From Desulfogranum marinum (lineage in GTDB: Bacteria > Desulfobacterota > Desulfobulbia > Desulfobulbales > Desulfobulbaceae), in contig NZ_JAFFQD010000013.1 of the NCBI RefSeq assembly GCF_016918565.1, positions 1 through 64,000 on the forward strand: a DNA stretch of 64,000 nt, read 5' to 3'. The position numbers and the translations under genes were made by a program. Below are positions 53,173 through 62,400 of this stretch, in pieces. Position 1 is the first letter of the stretch, and each line of letters starts with the position of its first letter. The notes under the pieces were generated by a model, which was not told the DNA's origin, made no database searches, and worked only from the letters and a program-made list of their open reading frames with translations.

Positions 53173-53355
53173 TCATTGTCTGCGTTGTATTTCCAGCTTG
53201 ATCCATTTGAAAGAGTTGCATAATGAACAATGCCGGAGGCCGCTATGTGTTGTTGAGCAACCAGGAGCTTTGTAAAAAATTTTTAGGGTGAGTCTGGCTA
53301 TTATGACAATTGTGCCAACTACAATCAGGCCGAGAAAAATTCCGAACGTTACCAT
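53173..53355 (-). CDS. Small membrane protein, 60 residues
   Basis: ATG 53355 is preceded by GGAAAG. Residues 1-28 form one membrane helix (MVTFGIFLGLIVVGTIVII), followed by a basic tail with several Cys. It starts 26 bases after the 49-residue ORF upstream. Neither is a family I can name. The pair together recalls the two-helix layout of LapA/DUF1049 proteins (helix, Q-N strand, helix), so it may also be one gene split by a frameshift. Confidence 0.4.
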   Translation of the reverse strand: MVTFGIFLGLIVVGTIVIIARLTLKIFYKAPGCSTTHSGLRHCSLCNSFKWIKLEIQRRQ

Positions 53356-53380
53356 GTGCTCTTTCCAACCTAATGTTAGT

Positions 53381-53530
53381 TTAGCATAAAATTACAATCG
53401 GAGGCAAGGTCTCTGCCTTGTTTTCGATCTCAAAGAGTAGTGTAGGGAGGTTGAAATTAAAAGAGTTCTGGACCAGGAACGCCAGCGAAAGGTGCCCTGT
53501 TAAGATTACCCAGTAAAAATGTTTGAGCAT
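53381..53530 (-). CDS. Small membrane protein, 49 residues
   Basis: ATG 53530 (MLKHFYWVILTGHLSLAFL) has an excellent AAGGAG at 7-base spacing. There is one hydrophobic helix, then FLVQNSFNFNLPTLLFEI and a hydrophobic end. F-x-x-Q-N after the first helix is what LapA (DUF1049) proteins show; in those a second helix follows directly, and here it appears in another frame (53173-53355). It could be a genuine tiny protein or the 5' half of a broken lapA-like gene. Confidence 0.45.
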   Translation of the reverse strand: MLKHFYWVILTGHLSLAFLVQNSFNFNLPTLLFEIENKAETLPPIVILC

Positions 53531-53652
53531 ACAGAATCTCCTTTTACCTGGAAGGGCGAATACGATAAAAGGGCGATTGGGTAGGCAAGAAAGAGGATGG
53601 TGAGAAAGTAAAGCTCCCTCTGAAGAATGCATCCCAGGGGAGCCTATCAATC

Positions 53653-54828
53653 TTATTTCAGTAAAGTCAAAGCCATATCACAGAAAAGTTCGACCCCTGT
53701 TAAGAGCACGTTTTCATCAAAATCAAATTTGCTGTTATGGAGAGGGGAGCATCCGGGGTGCCCGGTTCCGAGAAAAATAAAACACCCTTTGGTTTTTTCC
53801 AGATAGAAGGACATGTCTTCTCCACCCATGGTGGAGTCGGGAATGGTAACCTTATTTTCTCCTACCACCCTGGCTGCGCATTCCCCTGCGAGTGCCGCCA
53901 TCTCTGTATCGTTGAATGTCGGGGGATAGCCTGTTTTGTAATCCAGGGTATATTCTGCCCCCATGGATTCGCATACACCTTTGATGATCTTTTCTATTCT
54001 TTTCGGCCATGAGACCCAGACGTCCCGGTCAAAGGTTCGTGTGGTCCCTTTAAGGTTCACCGTATCTGGAATGATATTGTAACTGTTTCCCCCATGTATA
54101 CTGCCAATGGTGACTACAGTTGGGCTGATTGGGCTCATTTGGCGACTGGTTATGCGCTGGAGGGCATTGATTACCTGGGCGGCAGTGTCGACCGGGTCAA
54201 TACAGAAGTGTGGCATGGCTCCATGACCACCTTTTCCGGTTATGGTCAGATCAAAAAAATCCATAGCCGCCATCAATGGCCCCTCTTTAACTCCGATCAT
54301 ACCCTTTTCTAAAGCAGGCCAGAGATGAGCACCCAGAGCATAATCTACATGGGGGTTTTCGAGGACTCCAGCATCGATCATGGGTTTTGCTCCGCCAGGA
54401 CCTTCTTCTGCAGGCTGGAACAAGAACTTAATCCGGCCGTTAAACCTTTCTTTTATGGTATTGAGAACCAGGGCCGTACCGAGAACCATGGCCATGTGCC
54501 CGTCGTGTCCACAAGCATGCATCTTACCCTGATGAGTGGAAGCCCAAGGTAAGCCTGTTTCTTCAGTCACAGCCAGGCCGTCCATATCCGCTCGGATCAT
54601 GAGGGTCTTGCCTGTTTCGGTCTTTGGCCCATGACCTTTCATCAGGCCCGTGAGGCCATATTGGGCGATGCCTGTCTCCAGCTCAAGACCCAGTTTTTTG
54701 AGTTGCTCCTCCACAAATGTGCTGGTCTTACGCTCGGTGAACGCAGTTTCTGGAATACGGTGCAATGTATGTCGGTAGTCGAAAATTGTTGATTTGTGTT
54801 GTTCAACAATAGATTTTAGTGCATTCAA
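53653..54828 (-). CDS. M20 family amidohydrolase (hippurate/IAA-amino-acid hydrolase type)
   Basis: The 391-residue protein has the metal-binding motifs HACGHDGHMAMVLG and QPAEEGPGGAKPMI, an H at GAHLWP, the dimerisation domain insert (about 185-290, with GGHGAMPH), and the terminal His in GCSPLHNSKFDFDE. This pattern belongs to the M20D subgroup, which cleaves N-acyl or N-aryl amino acids and, in some members, peptidoglycan-derived N-acetyl-diaminopimelate. It is cytoplasmic, with no signal peptide. The exact substrate cannot be given. Confidence 0.93.
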   Translation of the reverse strand: MNALKSIVEQHKSTIFDYRHTLHRIPETAFTERKTSTFVEEQLKKLGLELETGIAQYGLTGLMKGHGPKTETGKTLMIRADMDGLAVTEETGLPWASTHQGKMHACGHDGHMAMVLGTALVLNTIKERFNGRIKFLFQPAEEGPGGAKPMIDAGVLENPHVDYALGAHLWPALEKGMIGVKEGPLMAAMDFFDLTITGKGGHGAMPHFCIDPVDTAAQVINALQRITSRQMSPISPTVVTIGSIHGGNSYNIIPDTVNLKGTTRTFDRDVWVSWPKRIEKIIKGVCESMGAEYTLDYKTGYPPTFNDTEMAALAGECAARVVGENKVTIPDSTMGGEDMSFYLEKTKGCFIFLGTGHPGCSPLHNSKFDFDENVLLTGVELFCDMALTLLK

Positions 54829-55502
54829 ATTTCTTTTCCGTGTTATTCTTCAGCAGTGCACACCAGCGCACGATCGGGCAGGAAAACACTGCGTCATTCA
54901 AATTATCCAGCCGGCTTGCATGCATCTGAAGCTCTACTGAACAAGTTACAAATCGGGGGGAAGGTGAGGTCGTTGATTATTGGCTGAATCGTTATTTTTT
55001 CGATAACTTTCATTATTGATACACTGGATGGATGTTCTCTGCAAATAATCCGTTTTTGTTGTTTAAAGAGTGGGTTGAGGCTTGCCGGTACTTCGATTTG
55101 GGGTGGCCTGTCTTCCATTGGTTGAACAGAAATGATGATATCAATTTGGTATCAAACAATATTTGGGTGACAACGATTCATATCTTTATCTAATAAAGTT
55201 GGTCCCATGAAACATCGGGGTGGCTGGGCATAAATGAACAGAGGACATTTGAGAGGTTCCCGGGGCAAAATAGAAACAGGCTGTCAGTCTGTTTTTGTAA
55301 CCGGCTTTCAAGTGAAAAAGAATGTGGTGCTGGTGTTACCATAGAGTTTATGATAACTTTCTAGACTAGCTTATTGCTGTTCCCTTCTTTGTTGCGAGAC
55401 TATGAAAAGTCAAGAAAAACAAGAATAGTATGTCCTAGCTGTTTAGTCCGCTGTACACGTTGCCCCCTTTCTCTTTTTCAGCTGTGCAGGAGTAGCTTTA
55501 CT
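54829..55502. other. Divergent intergenic region M20 gene / diguanylate cyclase
   Basis: I see no credible gene. An ORF on the minus strand (54903-55118) has no ribosome-binding site. An imperfect palindrome TGATATCAATTTGGTATCA at 55136-55154 (15 of 19 symmetric) might be an operator. The frame of the cyclase gene is open from 55374, but the good start with SD is 55503. Confidence 0.4.
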
Positions 55503-57254
55503 ATGTCATTTCAGCTCCATCGGGGAATCCCCGGTTCATCTCTGCGAATAGTACTGATCGTACCGTACGTAACACTTGTTGTTCTGCTAGCTACAGTGCT
55601 TGGAATTTTATCCTATCGGACTGGCAGTGACGCTGTGTTGCTGGTTTCCAATCACTTACTTGAAGAGACTGCCAGCCGTATCAGTCTGGCCGTGGATAGG
55701 CATGTTGTTGGTTCAGTGGCGACACTCAAAGCGGCTTTCCCTGAGAAGATGGTTGCACCGGATTCAATCGAGCAGGATCTTGAAAATATCAAAACCCGTT
55801 TCTGGATAGCCACTTCGTTGCATACTGATCCCAATAACTATGTTTATTATGGATCAACCAGCGGCCAGGCTTTTGGTCTTTACCGTCACTCTGAAGAACG
55901 AGCTGAATTGCGGATTAAGTTTAAACCGGAAGAGCATCGAACCATATATTTTTTTGAAGGATTGAACGGGAAACCCGTTCTTAGCCACAAGGAAGAGAAA
56001 TTATTCGACCCAAGAGTCCGTCCTTGGTTTCAGGTTGCCGAAACCAGTGATATCGATATCTGGACTTCCGTATATATTGATTTCGGAACAAATGATCTGG
56101 TCGCTACCAGGGCACGTCGGGTCCTGGATGAATTCGGAAATCTCAAGGGGGTGGTGGCTACGGATATGCCGTTGCGAGCCCTGAATACGTTTGTTAGTTC
56201 GTTGGATATTTCCAAGAATGGTATTGCCTTTATCATTGAGCCTAACGGAGACCTTATAGCCTCCTCTTGCAGCCCAAATATAAGGAGTCTTAAAGATGGG
56301 AAGATGAGGAGATTGAATGCAGCGGAAAGTGAAAACCAGATGCTGGTTGAGGTGTACAAACAAGTTGAAAAGCGCCGTGCGGGAAACACAAACAAGGTGC
56401 AGATAGATCCTTTCTATTTTTATAATAAAGAGGGCGCAAAAGTCCATGTAGCCTATTCCAGATTTCAGGATCAATCGGGCTTGATCTGGATCAATATTGT
56501 GGCAATACCTGACCAGGATTTCATGGGGGGCATTAGTCATAATGTCCGGCGTACAATTTTCCTGGCTGCTTTGGCTACGCTTTTTGTCGTACTCATAGGA
56601 CTTTCTATTCTCAATTGGGTTACACGAGATCTCAAAAAATTATCTTTTGCTGCCAATCAGGTTGGGAGCGGTTCACTCGAACATCCCATCAATATCAGGC
56701 GTAGTGATGAAATAGGTGAGCTGGCTCAAAGCTTTCAAGCTATGCAGCAGCGATTGCAGACGGATCATCTGACAAGACTCCCAAATCGATACGCCTATGA
56801 ACAAGCGCTCGGAGAAGCGATATGCCGTATTGAATCATCACCGATTGAGAAATTCGCAGTTATGTTTATCGATGTGAACGATTTCAAGAAGATTAATGAT
56901 AAACATGGACACGAAATTGGTGACAATGTACTGATTGAGTTGGCGCTTCGGCTGCGTACCCAAGTGCGCAAGGAGGATATGGTTGCCCGATTTGCAGGTG
57001 ATGAGTTTGTTGTTCTTTTTTACGATATCGATTCACGCGACGATCTCAAAGTCATTTACAATAAAATAGCTACTGCACTCTCCGAACCTATGCATATGGG
57101 AAGTGGTTCCATCAATTTATATGGCGCAGCCATCGGTGTAGCCTATTGTCCTGAAGATGGAACCACAGCAAAAGAGTTGCTGATAAAAGCCGACCACGAG
57201 ATGTATGCCCATAAAGATCAATTGAAACAAATGAAAAATGATCCGAGCCTCTAG
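55503..57254 (+). CDS. Membrane diguanylate cyclase with dCache sensor
   Basis: ATG 55503 follows CAGGAG. The 583-residue protein has TM1 (about 14-36), a two-lobed Cache periplasmic sensor (about 40-340, e.g. FDPRVRPWFQVAE and KNGIAFIIEPNGDLIASS), TM2 (about 350-372), HAMP (about 375-425) and a GGDEF domain. The active motif is AGDEF (RFAGDEFVVLF), a variant seen in active cyclases. An inhibitory I-site R-x-x-D (RKED) lies exactly five residues before it. It should make c-di-GMP in response to an external ligand, with product inhibition. No EAL domain is present. Confidence 0.93.
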   Translation: MSFQLHRGIPGSSLRIVLIVPYVTLVVLLATVLGILSYRTGSDAVLLVSNHLLEETASRISLAVDRHVVGSVATLKAAFPEKMVAPDSIEQDLENIKTRFWIATSLHTDPNNYVYYGSTSGQAFGLYRHSEERAELRIKFKPEEHRTIYFFEGLNGKPVLSHKEEKLFDPRVRPWFQVAETSDIDIWTSVYIDFGTNDLVATRARRVLDEFGNLKGVVATDMPLRALNTFVSSLDISKNGIAFIIEPNGDLIASSCSPNIRSLKDGKMRRLNAAESENQMLVEVYKQVEKRRAGNTNKVQIDPFYFYNKEGAKVHVAYSRFQDQSGLIWINIVAIPDQDFMGGISHNVRRTIFLAALATLFVVLIGLSILNWVTRDLKKLSFAANQVGSGSLEHPINIRRSDEIGELAQSFQAMQQRLQTDHLTRLPNRYAYEQALGEAICRIESSPIEKFAVMFIDVNDFKKINDKHGHEIGDNVLIELALRLRTQVRKEDMVARFAGDEFVVLFYDIDSRDDLKVIYNKIATALSEPMHMGSGSINLYGAAIGVAYCPEDGTTAKELLIKADHEMYAHKDQLKQMKNDPSL

Positions 57255-57777
57255 CTTTTGTATGCAATCACATCCGTGATTGCCAACAAAACGAGAAAAA
57301 ATCTGGGAGGGACTACTTGCATAGAGAGCGGCAAGGCAGACTCAATTGAGTGGATTAATTCGTTTAGATACGTCAATGTTCTTTATATGCAAGGCTCATG
57401 GGGTGTCTCTCTTGGAGAGATCGTGTCCATTCGGTCTCAATAGTTTGATCAAAAATACCTTTATTCGTTAAGGCGGTCAGTTGTCAAAATGGTTGACCGA
57501 GCCTACAGCCATGCCCACCATGGAAAATATTGAAGCCATCTCTGCAAGGGGGCATAGTCTGTTTATAGGCATAGGGGCAGGTTTTGGTCGCTTGTTGATT
57601 GAGCGAGTAATTCGGCAACCGGTTTTTTGGGGATACCGTAGGGGCTGTGTTGGGTAAAAGTAGATTGCGGAAAGAGAGGATTTGATCCAGAAGAATTATT
57701 TTTTTAGTATTTAAAAAGCAAAGCCCATTTTAGTGCCTTAGACGAGCGGTGGTGCTAAATAAGGGGTATGTGAGATG
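57255..57777. other. Intergenic region, no gene seen
   Basis: This 523-base gap lies between the ends of two convergent genes. Short open frames (for example 57258-57443) lack ribosome-binding sites and recognisable content. I see no strong hairpin with a T-tract. Confidence 0.4.
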
Positions 57778-59082
57778 TTATTTTTCTTGAATGGGATCAT
57801 GAAGCCATTTTCTTCCCGCAACAATATAGAGCGATACAGAGAAAAGAATAAAATATCCAAACATCTCTACATTCTTTGTTTTAAGTACAAAGGAGATGGC
57901 AACAATAATTGTTGCGCTGGTGAGAAAGAATAACGGTTTGGGGATATGTTTGAGGATGACTCGTGCAAAGTGGGCAAAACGAATGTGACTGATCATTAAC
58001 CCCACTGTACCGGCCGCTATTATCCATAGCAAAATAGGCTCTGCAACCAAAGCTGCACCAAGAACTATTAATGCACCTGCCGGACTTGGTAATCCATTGA
58101 AAACGCCTTCAGGAATATCTGTCCGTTTTTTATCAACAGTAACAAAGCGAACGAGCCGATAAGCAACTCCGACAAAAAATAAAGTGGCAAAAAGCCATGC
58201 CAGATTCCCACCTGATTGAACAATGACATAGGCTGGTGCAAGACCAAAACTAACAAAATCAGCAATGTCATCCAAGTAGGGTCCATACTTGGTTCCACCA
58301 TGTTTTTCCGCCATGCGTCCATCAAAAAGATCAAAAAGCTGACCTAGGATTATAACAAAAATAGCCCAGGCAAAGAACTTGTTATGAGTCAGAATCAGGC
58401 TGGTTACACCACAGAAAAAGTTAAGGGTAGACAGTATATCAGCATATAAGCGATTGGGGATAAATTTAAAAACCACCGAGGCAGCAGCAAGAATAATGCA
58501 GGCTATAAGTACCTCATCGCCTATATTAACAACAAAAAGCCCTGAACTCTTTTCTAATAATGAACAAAAAATCATCAAGGTAAAGCAGATGATGGCTTTG
58601 ATTTTTCCGAAATTATTAGCTGCTACTGAACACTTCATGTATGAGAGAATGTGTCTGGCTAAAAATTGGCCAAAGAGTTCTATGGCTACAAGTGTCCAGA
58701 CAAGTTTGATTGACAGAATCCCGGCATAGGCAAAGCCAAGCAATGGTGGCAGGTATGTCAGTTTGTCGCACATGGGGTCAAGCCATTCTCCCCATGTGGT
58801 TGAGAGGTTACACACCCTGGCCACTGTCCCATCAACACCATCGAGTATTGCGGCAAAGGTGAAAATAATTATTGCAATAGCCTGAAATCCTGCAAAAAAA
58901 TAGAGAACATAAGCTACTAGAGCAATCGCTGTGCGCCAGTAGCAAATTGCATTTGGATGCATTAGCCAGAGATTAGCGTGGATAAAATGCTGCATGGACT
59001 GTTTGTGGACTGCTCTGGCAAACCAGTAATAAAAGGCAGCCCCAAGTGCGGCAGCAAAAGCAATTAAAAGTAATCGTTCCAT
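57778..59082 (-). CDS. Protein with two CDP-alcohol phosphatidyltransferase domains
   Basis: The 434-residue multi-pass membrane protein carries two copies of the CDP-OH-P signature. The first, residues 81-106, fits the consensus exactly: D81-x2-D84-G85-x2-A88-R89-x8-G98-x3-D102-x3-D106, the PgsA-like form. The second, residues 251-275 (LFDGRMAEKHGGTKYGPY, then D271 and D275), has all Asp residues but Glu in place of the Arg of A-R and a spacing shorter by one. Its continuation FVSFGLAPA is like that of phosphatidylserine synthases. Each half has about six membrane helices. It probably makes phospholipid head groups from CDP-diacylglycerol; whether both halves are active is unknown. It may be a fused PgsA/PssA-type pair. 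Confidence 0.87.
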   Translation of the reverse strand: MERLLLIAFAAALGAAFYYWFARAVHKQSMQHFIHANLWLMHPNAICYWRTAIALVAYVLYFFAGFQAIAIIIFTFAAILDGVDGTVARVCNLSTTWGEWLDPMCDKLTYLPPLLGFAYAGILSIKLVWTLVAIELFGQFLARHILSYMKCSVAANNFGKIKAIICFTLMIFCSLLEKSSGLFVVNIGDEVLIACIILAAASVVFKFIPNRLYADILSTLNFFCGVTSLILTHNKFFAWAIFVIILGQLFDLFDGRMAEKHGGTKYGPYLDDIADFVSFGLAPAYVIVQSGGNLAWLFATLFFVGVAYRLVRFVTVDKKRTDIPEGVFNGLPSPAGALIVLGAALVAEPILLWIIAAGTVGLMISHIRFAHFARVILKHIPKPLFFLTSATIIVAISFVLKTKNVEMFGYFILFSVSLYIVAGRKWLHDPIQEK

Positions 59083-59369
59083 GTTATACTCGAAAACGGG
59101 TAAGTTCTATCAAAAGGTACGGTTTAAAAAGAGAAAAGTAACTTCAGTTGATGGCCTGTAATTTCGCCTTAATCTCGATCAGTAACTGTGCCGCAATGCT
59201 CCTGATCGTGCGCAGAAAAAACAACAGATTCCGCAGGGTGCGGCCGAATAGTGACTGAAATATCATTTTCTGAATGCTTGTTTACCATTAAATTGGAGTT
59301 TAGTCCATGGGCAGAGAGCGTATTTAGAGCGGTTGGATATCTTTCATCGATAAGGTGTAAATAATAAAA

Positions 59370-59403
59370 AAAAGCCCGTTGCAACCAGCTGCAACGGGCT
59401 TTT
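59370..59403 (-). terminator. Intrinsic terminator of the OmpA-like gene
   Basis: A perfect 14-bp stem AAAAGCCCGTTGCA/TGCAACGGGCTTTT (59370-59383, 59390-59403) with a 6-nt loop is followed on the minus strand by seven T residues and an AT-rich tract. It lies 23 bases past the stop at 59427. The rest of 59083-59426 holds no credible gene. Confidence 0.9.
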
Positions 59404-59426
59404 ACAAGGTAAAAGAAGTAAGAGTA

Positions 59427-62400
59427 TTATTCAGCTATCGGGTGTAATTCCACCCTTCTGTTTTTTGCACGTCCTTCGGCTGTTGCATTGTCTGCAATAG
59501 GATCAGCCATGCCATAGCCCTTTGCAACAAGTCGCTCTGCATCGATTTCTTTTTCAACAAGGTAATCGACTACAGCCTGTGCACGGAGGTTTGAAACCTG
59601 CAGGTTTCTCTCCTCATTACCGACCGAGTCTGTGTACCCTGCAACTTCAAGTTGCATTGCTGGGAATTTAAGGAGTGCTGCCGCAACCATGTCCAGGTTT
59701 TCCTTGGATGTTGGTGTCAGGTCGGCAGTTCCGGTTTTGAATGTAACGCCGCTAAGGATGATTTTTTGGGTCGGCTCGCATCCCAGTTCGTTAACAACGC
59801 TTCCCTCTGCAGAATCGTTACACAGGTCTGCACGGTCAACAATTCCGTCTTTGTCGCTGTCAGGCTCACATCCGGTATCATCAACTTTTACACCAGCAGG
59901 AGTGTCTGGACATGCATCAGTCGCATCCATTACACCATCCTGATCGGTATCAGTACTTTGCTTGGCGAGTTGGTTACGTTCGTCTTTGAGGACGTCGAGT
60001 TCTTTTTGCAGTGCTTCTGCTTGCGCCTGAAGCTGAGCAGCAGCTTCACTGCTGGCAGCTAGTTGCTGTTGCAACATGCTGTTAGATTCTTCCAGGTCTG
60101 CAACAGTCTTTTCTGCTGCTACGAGTTCTTCGCTTTTACCTTTGGCTGCTGCGAGTTGCTTTTCTAGAGCAGCAATTGTCTCTTGGCTCGTAGCCTGTTC
60201 TTGAGCAAGTTGCTCGGCAGTGGCGCTTTTTTCGTTGACAGCAGTTGTCAGGGTAGCAATCTCGGCAAGAGAAGATTGCAGTTTAGAACTGACTGATGCA
60301 AATTTATTATCGCTTGCAGCAAGAGATTTGGATACCTCTTGGATGTTTCCTTGCAGGGTAGATGCTTCTGCCTCTAAGGAGGCTACCTTCTTCTCTGCAG
60401 CTATTTTAGCAGCGTCTGTCTGTTCAACCTTTGCGGTAAGTTCAGCGATCTGTTTGTCAAGTTGTTCAACTTTTGCAGCCTCTTCCTGCAATGCTTTTAT
60501 CTGCTCTTGTGCGTCAGTTAAGGCATCATTTTTTTCCTGGACTGTAGCTGTAAGCGTTTCAACCTGTCCTGCTTTGGCCTGGGCCGTGGTGAGTTGTTCT
60601 GTCAAAGCTACCTGTTGTTCTTTGGCTGTGGCAAGTTCCCCAGCTAAGCCGGTAGCCTGTTCCTGAGCAGCGGCGAGTTCTTCTGTCAATGAGGCCTGTT
60701 GTTCTTTGGCTGTGGCAAGTTCTCCCGCCAAGCCGGTAGCCTGTTCCTGAGCAGCTGTAAGTTCTTCTGTTAAGGATGCCTGCTGTTCCTGAGCTGCGGT
60801 CAGCTCCTGATTTACGGTAGAGAGTTGCGCTGTTTGCTGTTCCAAAGAAGTAGTAAGCTCACTGTTTTTTGCCTGGCTTTCTTCAAACTGCACTTTCAAT
60901 GCAGTGAGTTCTCCCGCCAAGCCGGTAGCCTGTTCCTGAGCAGCTGTAAGTTCTTCTGTTAGGGATGCCTGCTGTTCCTGAGCTGTAGTCAGCTCCTGAT
61001 TTACGGTAGAGAGTTGCGCTGTTTGCTGTTCCAAAGAAGTAGTAAGCTCACTGTTTTTTGCCTGGCTTTCTTCAAGCTGCACTTTCAATGCAGTGAGTTC
61101 TTCTACCTGTGCAGAGAGTTCAGCGAGAGTCGCATCTTTAGCGGCAATGGATTCTGCATGAAGAGCTGCAGCATTTTCCAATTCTTCAATCAATGCCGGA
61201 AGAGGGGTTAATGTCTCAATTTGCGCGTTAGCTTCAGCCAGAGCCACCTCTTTTTCTTCCAGCGTCGCTTGCAGTGTTTGATTCTGTATCTGCAACTCCT
61301 CGACTTGAGTCTGGGTTTCCGCCGCAAAGGCGTCTTTTTCTGCCTCCAGTGCAGCAATAGCAGTAGTTGCTTCTTCTACCTGTAGTTTCAATCCATCTAC
61401 AGCTTGCTGGTCGGCAAGCATGCTGTCTATTTGGCCGGCGAGCGTAAGATTTTCTTCTTTGAGGGCAGTAAAATTACTGGTCATTTCTTGAAGCTGTGTT
61501 TCAAGTTCCTCAGACGCTGTTGTTTGTATTGCCAGTTGTTCCTGAAGTGATGCAACAGTTTCGTTGACACTGTTCAATTTGTCCTGGCTTTCCGTTACTG
61601 CGGCTTCGGCCAGCACAATGGCTGATTCAAGTTCGACTATTTTGCTCTGTGCTTCTGTCTCGGCAAGAGCTATTGCTGATTCAAGTTCGGCAATTTTGTC
61701 TTGCGCTTCTTTATTGTCTTGTGCTGCTTGTTCAATTTCGGCTTGAGCTACGCTGTTTGCATCAGAGAGTGCAGCAATTTTATCAATACCTTCCTGACGC
61801 TTAGCTTCTGTCTGTTTCAGGAGTTCGATAGAGGCTGTAAACTCTTCATTTTTGAGCGCAAGATCAGACTCTAATGCAGCGACTTTTTCCAGCAGGCTGG
61901 AGACTTGAGCAGCCTGCTCACTATTGGCCAGTACCAGTGCATCAAATTCTTGCGTCTTGCTGCGCAGAGCCTGCTGCAGGGATTCACCTTCATTGACTGC
62001 TGCTGTAAGAGCTGCTTGTTTTTCATCGATGAAAGTTTGCAGGCTCGCTATCTGTTCTTCAAAAGGAAGAAGGGATTGTTCTTTTTCCTGACCAAAGCGA
62101 AACATGGCTTCTGCCCTAAGATCGGCTTTTTTCAGGTTGTTACGGGTGATTGCAAGCTGGGACGTAGCATCGGTTAATTTAGCTTTAAGCCGTCCTATTT
62201 CGGTGGTCTGTGCCTGAATCTGGTCTTGAAGCTGAGCAAGCTGATCTTCATTTTCCTGGACGATTTTGTCGGATTTGGTGTTTGTTAGCTCTGCATCAAC
62301 CAGGGCTGCTTTAAGTTGTTGGATGGCAGTGCTTGATGCTTCATATTTTTTCTTAAGTTCGTTGTTTTTTTCAGCAAGGGCTACTATTCGCTCATTGGCT

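Noticed and set aside
53381-53383. Readthrough or Sec at the stop of the 49-residue ORF
   Set aside because: The stop is TAA, and the following helix is in another frame, so neither Sec insertion nor simple readthrough would join the two ORFs.
54903-55118. Minus-strand ORF of 71 codons
   Set aside because: No Shine-Dalgarno, and its composition resembles translated intergenic DNA.
59169-59384. Minus-strand ORF of 71 codons near the OmpA-like gene end
   Set aside because: Its start overlaps the strong intrinsic terminator at 59370-59403 and it has no recognisable content.
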